Positions 16,233 through 25,117 of a DNA stretch of 64,000 nucleotides are shown here, piece by piece (the first letter of the stretch is position 1; every line of letters starts with the position of its first letter). The DNA is from Halomonas ramblicola (GTDB taxonomy: Bacteria > Pseudomonadota > Gammaproteobacteria > Pseudomonadales > Halomonadaceae). Position numbers and translations under genes: made by a program. The notes beneath the pieces are model-generated. The model was not told the origin of the DNA, searched no databases, and saw only the letters and a program-made list of their open reading frames with translations. The DNA lies in contig NZ_JAUFPL010000027.1 in NCBI RefSeq assembly GCF_030409215.1, forward strand, positions 126,041-190,040, written 5' to 3'.

Positions 16233-17222
16233 TTACTTCGTCAACAGTCTTTCGGGAATGCTCATCCCGGCTTCCTGATAGTAGCGTACGGCTCCTGGGT
16301 GCAGGGGCGTATCGACACCGGCAAAAGGATTCGAGTCAGATAAATAAGCCAGCACCTTATTATTATTCGCGAGTTGGTCGCGATGCTCGAAATAGGTCTT
16401 GGTCAACTGATACGCGACTTCTTCCGAAATATCCTTGTTAACCATCATTAACATCGTCAGCTGCCAAGCATGGATCGCCTCTTCATTCACTTGACCCGGA
16501 TAAGTGTTGGGTGGGATTTCACTCAATTGCAACCCCGTCCCTTTTGGCGGCTCAACGTCTCCTACCGACAGCAGGTAAATATCGCGCGACAGGCTCAGTT
16601 CCGCCAATGCCTGGGAACCCAGCCCAAAAGCGCCGACATAGACGTCGTACTGACCGTCCTGGAAGGCTTGATTCGCCGCACCCCAAGGGGCCTTAACCGG
16701 CGTATATTCGCCTTCTGAAAGACCACCGGCTTCAATCAGGGAAGTTATTTGTTCATTGGCGGCACCTCCGGGCGGGCCGATGAAAATACGCTCGCCTTCG
16801 GCATCCGACCACTCTCTGATGCCAGCATCCGCCCAGGTGATGGGATGGTACAGCCCGGTTGGAATGCTAAAAAGAGACCGCACGTTCCCCGCGAGATCAG
16901 CGGCCTGGTCGCCCATTTCAGCATAGGGGCCAGTACCTTGCTTCAAAGCATCATAGGCAAACGGCGGTACAAAGGCTGAATCCAACCTGCCGAGCCCTAA
17001 TTTGAGCAACGATCGGGTCAGTGTCTGATTTAATGAAAGCTGAATATCGACGCCATTGTCCGCCCAATGCGACGACAAGGCTTGAGGCAAGACGCCTACG
17101 ACGTTATTGGCACCGGCCGACTCCATGCTGATCTGCTCGGCGTGAGAAGGGGCGGTGGCGAGAGCACCGCCCATGATTGTGGCATAAAGCCCAGCCCTCA
17201 GATATTTCAAGGTGGGGTTCAT
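16233..17222 (-). CDS. TAXI-family TRAP transporter solute-binding protein
   Basis: A 329-residue periplasmic protein with a signal peptide ending near THE cut APSHA-EQ (residues 26-30). The body shows TAXI-family features: the early NNVVGVLPQALSSHWADN segment, LGLGRLDSAFVPPFAY, and GPPGGAANEQ. It captures the ligand for the fused permease downstream. The gene starts 69 bp after the P450 gene on the same strand and has weak spacing signals, so it may be cotranscribed with it. The ligand is unknown; the adjacent sulfatase suggests a sulfated aromatic. Confidence 0.88.
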   Translation of the reverse strand: MNPTLKYLRAGLYATIMGGALATAPSHAEQISMESAGANNVVGVLPQALSSHWADNGVDIQLSLNQTLTRSLLKLGLGRLDSAFVPPFAYDALKQGTGPYAEMGDQAADLAGNVRSLFSIPTGLYHPITWADAGIREWSDAEGERIFIGPPGGAANEQITSLIEAGGLSEGEYTPVKAPWGAANQAFQDGQYDVYVGAFGLGSQALAELSLSRDIYLLSVGDVEPPKGTGLQLSEIPPNTYPGQVNEEAIHAWQLTMLMMVNKDISEEVAYQLTKTYFEHRDQLANNNKVLAYLSDSNPFAGVDTPLHPGAVRYYQEAGMSIPERLLTK

Positions 17223-17291
17223 AGTTTCTCCAGCACAGATGTTGTTTTAGCTTGAGTTTATTCAACGCCGGCAACCGCTGAAATGGCTTTT

Positions 17292-18602
17292 CTAGCGGGG
17301 CTCGATCCGGTCCCACTCCACGAGCAACGTGGACGAACCGCGATGGGAGGTATTGGGCAGGTAGTCCGGTTTTTGGCCAGGCACCATGCGAAGGCTTGGG
17401 ATTCGTCGCGTCAACTCTTCGAGATAGACCTTCATTTCCAGCCGCGCGAGGGGCGAACCCATGCAGAAGTGCGGCCCGAAGCTGAAAGAAAGATGGTCTC
17501 GGGCATTTTCTCTGCGGATATCGAAGGTGTCCGGGTCGGAAAAATGCGAGCGGTCGCGATTCGCCGATCCGAGCACCACGAGGACCATCGAGTTGGCGGG
17601 CACTTCCACGCCGGCGATCTCAACGTCGCGCGTGGTCACGCGTCGCCAGGCGATCACGCTGCCCTCGTAGCGCAGTCCTTCCTCGACCGCGTTGGGAATG
17701 AGCGAAGGATCCTGGCACAGCAGCTCCCACTGTTCCCGATGAGTCAGCAGCGCGCGCACCGTGTTGCCGGACAGGTTCGTGGTCGTATCGTGTCCTGCCA
17801 TCAACAGGCCGAACAGCATGACCGCGATATTCTGCTTGGTGATGCCTTCCGGTTTCTCGGCGTGCCATTGTTGAATCAGCTCGCTGATGTAGTCCTCGCC
17901 CGGGTTCGCCTCCAAAGCGTCGACCCGATCAAAGCAGTACTGCAGGTAATCGCAGAACGAGGGGATCTGCGCCACGATCTCTTCATCGCTGAGACGCCCC
18001 CAGGTGAGCAGGGCGCGACCCTCGGACCACCCCTTGACCATCGCGATGTCTTCGTCGGGAATGCCCAGCATCTTGAACAGAACCCGAGCCGGCGTATCGT
18101 GGAAAACCTCTTTCACGATATCGGCGCTCTGCTTACCCTGCAGATCGTCGATCGCCTCGTTGAAGAAATCGCGTGTCGGCTGTTCCAACCACTTGAGCTT
18201 ACGTGGCGTGAAGGCGCCCCGCATGAACGCGCGCAACTTGGTATGCTCCGGGGGGTCGCTGTTATTCAGGTTCGGGATCAGTGGGAAGCCGCGCGCCTCG
18301 AAAATCTCGATCGCCTCTTTCGGCCACGGCTTGACTGGGCTTTGGGACATTCGATTGGAAAAACTCTCGGGATCACCCAGCACGCGGCGGACATCGTCGT
18401 AGCGGGTGACCACCCAATGGTTAATTAGCGGACTGTAGAAAATGGGTTCCTCGCGACGAGCCTTTTCCAGAAAGGACCAAGGATTGGACAGGTACGGATC
18501 CTCGAACGGGTTGAATTCGTCACCGAGGCCGCCGCTGAACGGACACTTCCCGCCCGACACGTCCACGGGCGGTCTCGTGTAGAAATTTTCGTGATCAGCC
18601 AT
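17292..18602 (-). CDS. Cytochrome P450 monooxygenase (soluble bacterial class)
   Basis: A 436-residue P450. The oxygen-binding I-helix motif AGHDTT is at 269-274, the ExxR motif (EEGLR) at 308-311 and the haem loop FSFGPHFCMG places the thiolate ligand at Cys380. The ATG at 18602 follows AGAGGA; an upstream in-frame start lacks such a site. No stand-alone ferredoxin or reductase gene is adjacent, so its electron donor is either elsewhere or supplied by the P450-reductase fusion encoded at 20-22 kb. It lies between two transporter modules and presumably hydroxylates or O-dealkylates the imported aromatic. Confidence 0.9.
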   Translation of the reverse strand: MADHENFYTRPPVDVSGGKCPFSGGLGDEFNPFEDPYLSNPWSFLEKARREEPIFYSPLINHWVVTRYDDVRRVLGDPESFSNRMSQSPVKPWPKEAIEIFEARGFPLIPNLNNSDPPEHTKLRAFMRGAFTPRKLKWLEQPTRDFFNEAIDDLQGKQSADIVKEVFHDTPARVLFKMLGIPDEDIAMVKGWSEGRALLTWGRLSDEEIVAQIPSFCDYLQYCFDRVDALEANPGEDYISELIQQWHAEKPEGITKQNIAVMLFGLLMAGHDTTTNLSGNTVRALLTHREQWELLCQDPSLIPNAVEEGLRYEGSVIAWRRVTTRDVEIAGVEVPANSMVLVVLGSANRDRSHFSDPDTFDIRRENARDHLSFSFGPHFCMGSPLARLEMKVYLEELTRRIPSLRMVPGQKPDYLPNTSHRGSSTLLVEWDRIEPR

Positions 18603-18719
18603 GGATATTATCCTCTCTGCTGGTGATGACAGGCCAGCCAATAGGTCGGCCTGATGTCGACCATTCAACTCTAATTAAAGGTAATGGTCGTTGTAAGTTG
18701 CCTTTTCTCAATGGCAAAA

Positions 18720-19739
18720 CTAGCGCAGGGGAGCCACGTCAGAGATGAACCGCTCGGCAGGCGACGCCTTCGGCAGGAGGTCACCCTCGGCCAGCATGTC
18801 GACGTAAGCCTGTACGGCGGAAGGGCTGACTTCGAGAGCGGAAATCTCCAAGTGCCGCGCAAGCGCCTCTTCCAGGATCTCATCTGCATTCTCAAGATTC
18901 AGGCGGATATGCTCCCGGCCCAGCGCTACGTACTCATCGAAGTTGGCTGGATCCTTCATCCAGGCCATTGCATCCTCCGCCGCAGCTAGCCAAGCCTCAA
19001 CGACTTGTGGGTTGTTTTCGACGTACTCTTGCTTCATCAGGGCGACGATGCCTGTGCCTTCGAGCGCCTTGATTGGCTCGATGTCGGACTCCGGCAGGTT
19101 AAGTACGGTCTCGCACACCTCGGAGCGGTCGCATATCTCGGCGGTCGGCGGCACTTGCATAGCGGCGTCGATCTGTTGCGCCGACAACGAACCGAACGCG
19201 GTCGGCGGGCCGCCCACACCGACGAAGGTCACATCGTCGGCGGACATGCCAGCCTCCTTCAGCAGCAGGCGAGCGATCAGCTCGGTACCGGCGCCGCGGC
19301 CGGTAACGCCGATGCGCTTGCCCTTGAAATCCTGCATCAGTGCCGGATAACCGTTGTCCTTGTTGGGTCGATCCAGACCGCTGCGCGCGACGAAATAGAA
19401 CGGCACCCGGTCGCCCAGGCCATGGGCTATGGTCACTGGCGCACCACCGGAGATTGAGCGGATGGCGGCATCCGTGGTGATGACGGCTACCTCCATGCTG
19501 TTGCCGATGACCGCCTGAATGCCGGCCGGGCCGGCGCCGATGCGTACGGGTTTGCACTCGAGCCCATATTGCTCACAGAACTTGGCGTCCATGACGCGAA
19601 ACAGCATATCGCCCACTGCTTCGAAGACCTGGTAGCGGACGGTCGCACCTCCGCCGTTGGGTGTCTGGGAAAGTGCGGTGGGAGCTACCGCCATCATCGT
19701 GGTGACCGCGACCGAGGTGAAAAATGTTTTGAATTTCAT
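18720..19739 (-). CDS. ABC transporter substrate-binding protein (NMT1/SsuA-like), copy 1
   Basis: A 339-residue periplasmic protein with a signal peptide (cleavage near ALSQ-TP, residue 24) and the NMT1/TauA-like core, including QDFKGKRIGVTGRGAGTELI and VGVGGPPTAFGSLSAQQID. It is a close paralogue of the protein at 23937-24959 along its whole length (CEQYGLEC, RIGAGPAGIQA, EICDRSEVCETVLNLP shared or nearly so). No permease or ATPase gene accompanies it, so it probably docks on the ABC importer at 22.3-23.9 kb and widens its substrate range. Its promoter matches that of its paralogue. Confidence 0.88.
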   Translation of the reverse strand: MKFKTFFTSVAVTTMMAVAPTALSQTPNGGGATVRYQVFEAVGDMLFRVMDAKFCEQYGLECKPVRIGAGPAGIQAVIGNSMEVAVITTDAAIRSISGGAPVTIAHGLGDRVPFYFVARSGLDRPNKDNGYPALMQDFKGKRIGVTGRGAGTELIARLLLKEAGMSADDVTFVGVGGPPTAFGSLSAQQIDAAMQVPPTAEICDRSEVCETVLNLPESDIEPIKALEGTGIVALMKQEYVENNPQVVEAWLAAAEDAMAWMKDPANFDEYVALGREHIRLNLENADEILEEALARHLEISALEVSPSAVQAYVDMLAEGDLLPKASPAERFISDVAPLR

Positions 19740-19835
19740 GTTGGATTCCTAGCTAATCTTTTGGCGGACCGGGTGATGTCCCCGCGTCGCCTTGTTTTTG
19801 TTGGGGTTTGGCCTGACCAGGCGTTCTTGTCAACG

Positions 19836-19889
19836 AGTACAACAGCTCATTATTTTTCGTGCCAACAGATTTTTCCGATCGATTGTTCG
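19836..19889 (-). promoter_or_regulatory. Promoter module copy C (24-bp box plus -35/-10)
   Basis: On the minus strand CGAACAATCGATCGGAAAAA (from 19889) is followed directly by TTGGCA (19865-19860), 18 bases, and TGTACT (19841-19836). The box lies about 127 bp upstream of the substrate-binding gene start, the same distance as in copy B. An activator bound next to the -35 element would be well placed to contact polymerase. Confidence 0.65.
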
Positions 19890-19992
19890 GTTTATGTGAA
19901 CAATCCGCTGGTGGCGGGCGCATTGACTCTCCCGGGTAATCGGCTGTGGTGACTGGACGCCGACCCGAAGGCCGGTGTCCAATCTGATGACG

Positions 19993-22221
19993 CTAGAGGT
20001 CGAGCACCAGGCGCTTGCCCTTGGCGCGGGACACACAGGCGCACATATTTCCCGCCGAGTGCTCCTCGACGCTGAGATAAGCGTCGCGATGATCCACCTC
20101 GCCTTCCACCACGTTAACCACGCAGGTGCCGCACACCCCCTGCTCGCACGAGGTGTCCACGTACACCTCGTGCTCGGCCAGGGCGTCGACGATAGACTCC
20201 TCGGCAGACACCTCCACGTCGATGCCGGTCCGCGCCAGGTGCACGGTGAAGGTGTCGGTGGGCGCGTCCAGCACCGTCTTGTCGGCGGCGAAGTACTCCA
20301 GGTGCACGGCCTCGGCCGGCCAACCGGTCTCGGCCGCGGTCTCTTCCACGGTGTCCATGAAGGGTCCCGGACCGCACAGGTACAGGTGGCCGTCGTCGGC
20401 GCTCCCGGACAGTCGGCGGCGCAGGACCTCGCGAACCTGGTCGCGATCCAGCCCGTGGTGGACGGTGACACGGTCCTTGAATTCAGGCTCGGCAAATACG
20501 TCGCGGAAGGCGGTATGGGCCTTCGAGCGGGTAAAGTATTGCAGCTCGAAGGAAGCGCCGATTTTTGCCAAGTATCGAGCCATCGATAGCAGCGGCGTAA
20601 TACCGATACCGCCGGCCACCAGAATGTAGTGCCCTGCCCCAGCCTGTAGCTCGAAGTTGTTGCGCGGCGGTCCGATCTCCAGGATATCACCCTCGCCGAT
20701 GGCCTCGTGCATAACCTGGGAGCCGCCACGGGATTCCGGCTCGCGCTTGACGGCGATGGAGTAACAGCGATCACCCGCCGCGTTGCACAGCGAATACTGT
20801 CGCACCAAGCCCGGACCGACATGGACATCAATGTGGGCGCCGGGGGAGAACTCCGGCAGGCGCCGTCCGTTCATGTCTTCCAGCTCGAAGTAGCGGATTT
20901 CCTCGGCCACGTCGGCGAGACGCTTCACCCGTACCTTCAACTTTTCCTCGCGCTTGGCGTTGAACCGTGCCGGCAAGGCATAGGGACCGTTGATAAAGGT
21001 GCTGCGCAGCCGGGTGGCGCTGCCGATGGCCTCGACATCCGGATAGCGCCGCAGCAACTCAGTGTATGCCACTCTAATCTCCAGCCGGGCAAGGTGCGCC
21101 CCCAGGCAAAAATGCGGGCCGCCCATACCGAAAGCCATCTGTGGGTTCGGGTCACGCAGGATGTTCAGTTGGTACGGTGCGTCAAACTTGGTCTCATCGA
21201 AGTTGCCGGAGACGAACCACAGAGCAACCTTGTCTCCGGCCTTGATTGGCTGGCCGGCAATCTCGGTGTCGCGCGTGGCGGTGCGGCGCATGTGCATGGT
21301 GGGCGAAGCCCAACGCACAATCTCTTCCACCGCCAACGGCATGCGCCCGTCCACATCCTCCAGCAGGAGTTTCTTCTGCTCGGGAAATTGCGTCAGCACT
21401 TCCAGCCCATAGGTGAGTGAAGCGCGGGTGGTGTCAGCACCCGCCGCGCCCAGCAGGCCGAAGAAGGAGCCTAGGTCCGCAAGGCTCAGGCGTTCACCGT
21501 CCACCTCGGCGTGCACCAGCGCGCTCATCAGGTCGTCGGTGGGGTTCTTCATGCGCTGCTCGGCCAGCCAGCGACCGTAGGCCTGGATCTCCTGGCCGGC
21601 CTCGGCGATCCCGCCGGCATCGCCCCCCAGGCGCGGATCGGCAGAGAAGAAGGTACGATCGGCCAGCTCCAGCATCCGCCGCTGATCCTCGCGCGGCACC
21701 CCCATCAGGTCGTAGAACACGCCCAGCGGCAAGGGCGTGGCGAAATCCTCGACGAAGTCGATCTCGTTGCGGCCGTCCAGGTCGTCGAGGATCTTGCGCA
21801 CCCGGGCCCGGACCTGGTCCTCGAGTCTGGCCACGCCCATGGACGAGAAGGTGGAAGCGACGATCCGCCGGTAGCTGGTGTGCTGCGGCGGATCCATCTC
21901 GATCATCGAGCCCTCGCCGGCGTGAGGCGTATCCCCCTCGAACTGGACCTGGATGCCGTCGCGATTGCTGAAGGTCTCGGTATCGCGACTCACCTCGACG
22001 ATGTCGTCGTAGCGAGTGATCGCCCAGAAGCCGCGGCTGCCGGAATCCGGATGCTGGTGCCAGGACACCGGACGCTCGGCCCGCAACTTGGCGAAGATGC
22101 CATGCAGGTCGTTACGCATGAAGGTGTCGATGGCGCCCAGGTTGATCTGATCCAGGGTCAGCCCGGTGGTCGGGGTCTTGCGAACCGGATCGAGCGTGCG
22201 TGCGTCCTTTTTCGAAGCCAT
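19993..22221 (-). CDS. Self-sufficient cytochrome P450 fused to FMN/[2Fe-2S] phthalate-type reductase (CYP116B-like architecture)
   Basis: A 742-residue fusion. The P450 part (about 1-420) has AGADTT at 260-265, ExxR (EEIVR) at 299-303 and Cys372 in FGMGGPHFCLGAH. A reductase like phthalate dioxygenase reductase follows: RQYS flavin motif at 474-477, nucleotide-binding GGIGITP at 537-543, YLCGPGPF, and a C-terminal plant-type [2Fe-2S] centre with Cys692, Cys697, Cys700 and Cys729. It can therefore take electrons from NAD(P)H without partners. The ATG at 22221 follows AGAGGT. It sits directly behind ABC importer genes, so it likely acts first on the imported compound. Confidence 0.93.
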   Translation of the reverse strand: MASKKDARTLDPVRKTPTTGLTLDQINLGAIDTFMRNDLHGIFAKLRAERPVSWHQHPDSGSRGFWAITRYDDIVEVSRDTETFSNRDGIQVQFEGDTPHAGEGSMIEMDPPQHTSYRRIVASTFSSMGVARLEDQVRARVRKILDDLDGRNEIDFVEDFATPLPLGVFYDLMGVPREDQRRMLELADRTFFSADPRLGGDAGGIAEAGQEIQAYGRWLAEQRMKNPTDDLMSALVHAEVDGERLSLADLGSFFGLLGAAGADTTRASLTYGLEVLTQFPEQKKLLLEDVDGRMPLAVEEIVRWASPTMHMRRTATRDTEIAGQPIKAGDKVALWFVSGNFDETKFDAPYQLNILRDPNPQMAFGMGGPHFCLGAHLARLEIRVAYTELLRRYPDVEAIGSATRLRSTFINGPYALPARFNAKREEKLKVRVKRLADVAEEIRYFELEDMNGRRLPEFSPGAHIDVHVGPGLVRQYSLCNAAGDRCYSIAVKREPESRGGSQVMHEAIGEGDILEIGPPRNNFELQAGAGHYILVAGGIGITPLLSMARYLAKIGASFELQYFTRSKAHTAFRDVFAEPEFKDRVTVHHGLDRDQVREVLRRRLSGSADDGHLYLCGPGPFMDTVEETAAETGWPAEAVHLEYFAADKTVLDAPTDTFTVHLARTGIDVEVSAEESIVDALAEHEVYVDTSCEQGVCGTCVVNVVEGEVDHRDAYLSVEEHSAGNMCACVSRAKGKRLVLDL

Positions 22222-22265
22222 GATATTACCTCTGAATAACAAGCGGTGGGGACAGGCGCAGATAC

Positions 22266-23039
22266 TTACTGCCAGCGCAGCAAGCGGTTTTCCAGGGCCC
22301 CCAGGGACCACGACAAGGCCATACCAACGACGGAAAGTACGCAGACCACCGCCCACACGCCATTGATATCGAAGCTGGAGGTCAGGTATGCCACCCGCTG
22401 CCCCAGGCCGTGTTCCGAGGCGATAATCTCACCGGCCACCACGCCCAGCAGGGCATACATCAAGCCCAGGCGAAGCCCGGCGAAGACCGTCGGCACCGCC
22501 GTGGGCATGGTGATCTTCCAAAAGGACTCGAGGGGCTTTAGCCCAAGCGTCTGTGACAAAGTAATATGGTCCTGATTTACACCGCGCCCACCCGCTGTGA
22601 CGCTCTGCAGTACGATAAAGAAGGTCAGGCTGGCGCCGATGGCAACCTTGGAGCCCATGCCCAGGCCGAACCAGAGTATCAACAGCGGTGCCAAGGCGAT
22701 GCGCGGCATGGCATTGAGGGCCGCCAACAGGGGTTCCATTACCTTCTCGATAAAGGGGAAAAGCACGAACAACATGCCGATGATCAATGCTACTCCAGCA
22801 CCGATACCGAAGGCGATCAATACGGCCAGCATGGTCCAGCCCAGCTCCTGCCATAGCTCGGTGGTTTCGATCAGGCCGTAGCCCAGGGCATCCCAGATAC
22901 CGCTGGGCTGTCCGTACAGGGCCGCAGAGGCCCAACCGATATACATGATGTACTCCCAGATACCGATCAGGCCGCCCACCACGATGATCTGGCTGCTGAA
23001 GACCAGCCAGGGAGAATGACGCTTTTCCTGTGGGTTCAT
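22266..23039 (-). CDS. ABC transporter permease (SsuC/TauC family)
   Basis: A 257-residue inner-membrane permease with about six hydrophobic helices and the EAA-type loop visible as QTLGLKPLESFWKITMPTAVP and GLRLGLMYALLGVVAGE. It forms the channel of the nitrate/sulfonate/taurine-type importer with the ATPase gene upstream, which it overlaps by four bases (ATGA). The P450-reductase gene follows after 44 bp. Related systems take up sulfonates, phthalates and other aromatic acids; the substrate here is not determined. Confidence 0.92.
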   Translation of the reverse strand: MNPQEKRHSPWLVFSSQIIVVGGLIGIWEYIMYIGWASAALYGQPSGIWDALGYGLIETTELWQELGWTMLAVLIAFGIGAGVALIIGMLFVLFPFIEKVMEPLLAALNAMPRIALAPLLILWFGLGMGSKVAIGASLTFFIVLQSVTAGGRGVNQDHITLSQTLGLKPLESFWKITMPTAVPTVFAGLRLGLMYALLGVVAGEIIASEHGLGQRVAYLTSSFDINGVWAVVCVLSVVGMALSWSLGALENRLLRWQ

Positions 23040-23872
23040 TGCTGCTCTCCTGTGTTCTCGAATCCCTCTTCCAGGGTGCTCCAGACGTGCCGGTACAGTT
23101 CGTGATAGCGAGTATCACGCTGCAACGCACGCAAGTTCCGCGGGCGTGGAAGGTCGATTTCTATGTCACTGATGATCCGGCCCGGGCGCGGTGCCATGAC
23201 TACCACCCTGTCGCCCAGGGCAATTGCTTCGGCCAAGTCGTGAGTGATAAACAGCACGGTGCGTCCGGACCCCTGCCACAGATCCATCAACAGCTCTTCG
23301 AGCTGAAACTTGGTCTGGGCATCCAGGGCGCCATAGGGCTCATCCATCAGCAGTAGCTCGGCGTCGAGACAGAAGGTGCGTGCCAGGGCCACGCGCTGGC
23401 GCATGCCGTGGGACAGCATCTTGGGATAGGACTTCTCGAAGTCCTTGAGGCCTACCCGCGCCAGCAACTCATGGGCGCGCGCTCGACGCTCTGCCTTGGC
23501 CACCCCGCGAGCCTCCATGCCGAATTCGGCATTACCCAGGGCGGTGCGCCAGGGCAGCAGGCTGTCACGGGCGAGCATGTAGCCCAGGTGTGGATTGCCG
23601 GTGGTCGGCGCTTCACCGAGGACATCGATAGAGCCCTCGGAGAGCACCTCCCGCGGCAGCAAGCCCGCGATGTAGTTAAGGATGGTGGTCTTGCCGCAAC
23701 CGCTGGGCCCCACGACCGATACGAACTCGCCCGGGCGGATGTCCAGGCTCACGTCCTGGAAGGCCGTCACCTCACCGAAGCGGATGGTTGCCTGATCCAG
23801 AGTAACGGCACCGGCTGCAGCGGATTCAGCTTGCGGGGCCTGCGGCTGGACCTTGCTCACAGTACTAAGCAT
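23036..23872 (-). CDS. ABC transporter ATP-binding protein (SsuB/TauB family)
   Basis: A 278-residue ATPase with Walker A GPSGCGKTT, Q-loop region, the signature LSHGMRQRVALAR (LSHGM in place of LSGGQ) and Walker B LLMDEPYGALD followed by the switch histidine in LFITHD. The ATG at 23872 is preceded by a GAGAGAG purine run; an upstream in-frame ATG at 23896 is the alternative. The N-terminus carries a 25-residue Ala/Gln-rich leader before the ABC fold. It energises the importer with the permease downstream and the binding protein upstream. Confidence 0.9.
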   Translation of the reverse strand: MLSTVSKVQPQAPQAESAAAGAVTLDQATIRFGEVTAFQDVSLDIRPGEFVSVVGPSGCGKTTILNYIAGLLPREVLSEGSIDVLGEAPTTGNPHLGYMLARDSLLPWRTALGNAEFGMEARGVAKAERRARAHELLARVGLKDFEKSYPKMLSHGMRQRVALARTFCLDAELLLMDEPYGALDAQTKFQLEELLMDLWQGSGRTVLFITHDLAEAIALGDRVVVMAPRPGRIISDIEIDLPRPRNLRALQRDTRYHELYRHVWSTLEEGFENTGEQQ

Positions 23873-23936
23873 CTCGCTCTCTCTCTTGTGTCTCATTGGA
23901 GCTCTACCTTGGCGGCAACTCATGCACCGGGCCCGA

Positions 23937-24959
23937 TCAGGGCGTCAGCGCCTTGTCGGAGATGATCTGATCCACGGGCCGCTTCTCTGTGATCAAGCCC
24001 ATGTCGTAGAGCATATCGATGTAGGCCTCCACGGCAGCGGGACGGACCTGTACGTCTGAAATCTGCAACTGCCGCTGCAGGGCCTCACGCAGGATCTCAT
24101 CCGCGTGGGGGATCCTGAGGGTGATGTTCTCCTGTGCAATGGCGTAGTACTCGCCAAAGTTGGCTGGGTCCTGCATCCAGGTACCAGCATCCTGAACGGC
24201 AGCGAGAAAGGCTTTCACCACCTCAGGATTCTTCTCGATATAATCCTGACTCATCAGGGCAACGATACCGGTGCCATCCAAGGCATTGATCGATTCGATG
24301 CCGTCCTCGGTGGGCAGGTTGAGCACCGTCTCGCAAACGTCGGACCGATCGCAGATCTCGGCCAGCGGCGGGACCATGACGGCAGCATCGATCTGATTGG
24401 CAGCCAGCGATCCGTAAGCCGTGGGCGGCCCGCCAACGGCAACAAAGGTCACATCATCCTCCGACATACCGGCCTCACGTAGCAGCAGGCGGCCGATCAA
24501 TTCAGTGCCAGCACCGCGACCGGTGACGCCAATACGCTTACCCTCGAAATCCTGCATGATGGCGGGGAATCCCTCGCCGGCATTGGGCCGCTCCAGCCCC
24601 CTTCGCGCCACCAGATAGAATGGTACCCGGTCGCCAATGCCGTGGACGATGCGTACGGGCGCGCCGCCGTTGATGGCGCGGATCGCCGCATCGGTGGTGA
24701 TGAAACTCACCTCCAGGCTTTCTCCCAGCAAGGCCTGGATGCCTGCCGGCCCGGCCCCGATACGTACGCCTCTGCACTCCAGCCCATATTGCTCACAGAA
24801 TTTCTCCTCCATCACGCGGTACAACATGTCACCGGTGGATTCGAAGACCTGGAAGCGGAGTTGGGCCCCGCCGGCATCGACGGGATCGGACATAACGGGA
24901 CTTGCCACCGTTAGCGCGGCAGCAGCAGAAAGAGTTGCAAAACATGCTCGAATACTCAC
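23937..24959 (-). CDS. ABC transporter substrate-binding protein (NMT1/SsuA-like), copy 2
   Basis: A 340-residue periplasmic protein starting at GTG (24959) with GGAG eight bases before it. The signal peptide ends near SPVMS-DP. The core matches copy 1 (QDFEGKRIGVTGRGAGTELI, VAVGGPPTAYGSLAANQID). It is the first gene of the importer unit: binding protein, ATPase, permease, then P450-reductase. A degraded copy of its 5' end and promoter lies at 12.4-12.6 kb. Two full paralogues with one permease/ATPase suggest two ligands entering one channel. Confidence 0.9.
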   Translation of the reverse strand: MSIRACFATLSAAAALTVASPVMSDPVDAGGAQLRFQVFESTGDMLYRVMEEKFCEQYGLECRGVRIGAGPAGIQALLGESLEVSFITTDAAIRAINGGAPVRIVHGIGDRVPFYLVARRGLERPNAGEGFPAIMQDFEGKRIGVTGRGAGTELIGRLLLREAGMSEDDVTFVAVGGPPTAYGSLAANQIDAAVMVPPLAEICDRSDVCETVLNLPTEDGIESINALDGTGIVALMSQDYIEKNPEVVKAFLAAVQDAGTWMQDPANFGEYYAIAQENITLRIPHADEILREALQRQLQISDVQVRPAAVEAYIDMLYDMGLITEKRPVDQIISDKALTP

Positions 24960-25056
24960 TCTACTTCTCCATCTTGTTATGGTTGAACTGGCGTTTCAGA
25001 GTGTTTGGAGCCCACCCGGAAGGCGGCTGTTTTACCCTTTTTCTACTCTTCGCTCG

Positions 25057-25110
25057 ATTACAACACCGGGCTATTAATCGGTCTAACGACATTTTACGAT
25101 AGGTTGTTCG
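25057..25110 (-). promoter_or_regulatory. Promoter module copy B (24-bp box plus -35/-10)
   Basis: On the minus strand CGAACAACCTATCGTAAAAT (from 25110) abuts TTAGAC (25086-25081), 18 bases, then TGTAAT (25062-25057), about 100 bp before the GTG of the binding-protein gene. The box starts just after the aldolase stop codon, so the transporter has its own promoter even though it follows the hpa genes on the same strand. Confidence 0.65.
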
Positions 25111-25117
25111 CCTCTTC

